Source of the DNA: Micrococcales bacterium
GTDB taxonomy: Bacteria > Actinomycetota > Actinomycetes > Actinomycetales > Microbacteriaceae
Length of the DNA stretch: 5,211 nt
Reading direction: 5' to 3'
Assembly (NCBI GenBank): GCA_947448975.1
Contig: CANFPR010000074.1
Span: forward strand, 1-5,211
In this document: piece by piece, positions 5,022 to 5,211 of the stretch
Position numbering within the stretch: the stretch's first letter is position 1
Layout: every line of letters starts with the position of its first letter
Made by a program: the position numbers and the translations under genes
The notes under the pieces: generated by a model
Database searches by the model: none
The model's input: the letters and a program-made list of their open reading frames with translations, nothing else
What the model was told of the DNA's origin: nothing

Positions 5022-5211
5022 TGAGCGGTGCAGGAGCTCCTAACCTTTCAATCGATGCCAGCGGGCTAGCCGTTACGGTTATCGTCACTTCGTGGCACAC
5101 CGAGATCACCGATGGCCTTCTCGCCGGAGCCGAACGCGCCTTGAAGGCCGCCGGCAACGATGTTTACTCGGTGGTTCGAGTGCCTGGTGCTTTCGAACTT
5201 CCACTTGCCGC
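5021..5211 (+). CDS. ribH: 6,7-dimethyl-8-ribityllumazine synthase (lumazine synthase), partial
   Basis: RibH condenses the aminopyrimidine ribityl compound with 3,4-dihydroxy-2-butanone 4-phosphate into lumazine, the substrate of RibE, and usually assembles as pentamers or 60-subunit shells. Only the first 63 codons fit before the window ends; the family is about 155 residues. Visible hallmarks are the first strand LAVTVIVTSWHTEITDGLL (16-34), in which SWH takes the place of the FN/FW pair that stacks on the substrate ring, and VRVPGAFELPLAA (51-63), whose PGAFE loop lines the active site. GAAGGAG (5004-5010) is a good but rather distant ribosome binding site, 10 bases from the ATG. The ATG overlaps the ribBA stop as TAATG. 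It closes the pathway set in this operon, and its 3' end is unseen. Confidence 0.95.
   Translation, partial: MSGAGAPNLSIDASGLAVTVIVTSWHTEITDGLLAGAERALKAAGNDVYSVVRVPGAFELPLA

Noticed and set aside
1..5211. CRISPR array, tRNA, rRNA or insertion-sequence ends
   Set aside because: No spaced direct repeats, cloverleaf or rRNA-like stretches, transposase motifs or paired terminal repeats were seen by eye.

Overview
The window holds a complete actinobacterial-type riboflavin operon, ribD-ribE-ribBA-ribH, on the + strand (2171 to beyond 5211), preceded by an FMN riboswitch (1897-2057). Upstream lies a compact three-gene cassette on the - strand (1685 down to 33). The Rib proteins have features common in Actinomycetota: GRTGPC in RibD, GQEGRG in RibBA and SWH in RibH. 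Together with the moderately GC-rich coding sequence they suggest an actinobacterium, perhaps Microbacteriaceae. This placement rests on motif memory, not on a search.

Layout. 1-36: possibly the last 11 codons of a + strand gene with a GNAT-acetyltransferase-like tail. 33-1685: three overlapping - strand genes in the order 1685 to 1317 (122 aa, resembling the C-terminal module of polymorphic toxins), 1320 to 742 (192 aa, unrecognised) and 749 to 33 (238 aa, DUF4417 family). The first two overlap by 4 bp (ATGA) and the last two by 8 bp, so they are probably one translationally coupled unit. Its codon and base use is more AT-rich than the rib genes, as expected of an accessory insertion. 1686-1896: intergenic region with an extended -10 promoter for the - strand cassette, set between the arms of an AT-rich inverted repeat, plus a second inverted repeat beside it. 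1897-2170: FMN aptamer, then a structured expression platform ending in a stem that can hide the ribD ribosome binding site.

How the genes work together. RibBA makes both starting compounds: dihydroxybutanone phosphate from ribulose 5-phosphate, and the pyrimidine precursor from GTP. RibD deaminates and reduces the pyrimidine. RibH (lumazine synthase) joins the dephosphorylated pyrimidine to dihydroxybutanone phosphate, and RibE (riboflavin synthase) dismutates lumazine to riboflavin. All three gene junctions are TAATG, with the stop and start sharing one base, so translation is tightly coupled from ribD to ribH and FMN control at the riboswitch would pass to all four genes.

The part most likely to hold something undescribed is the - strand cassette: a free-standing toxin-tail-like protein, an unknown partner and a DUF4417 protein, with its own probable operator. 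Its function cannot be settled from sequence alone.
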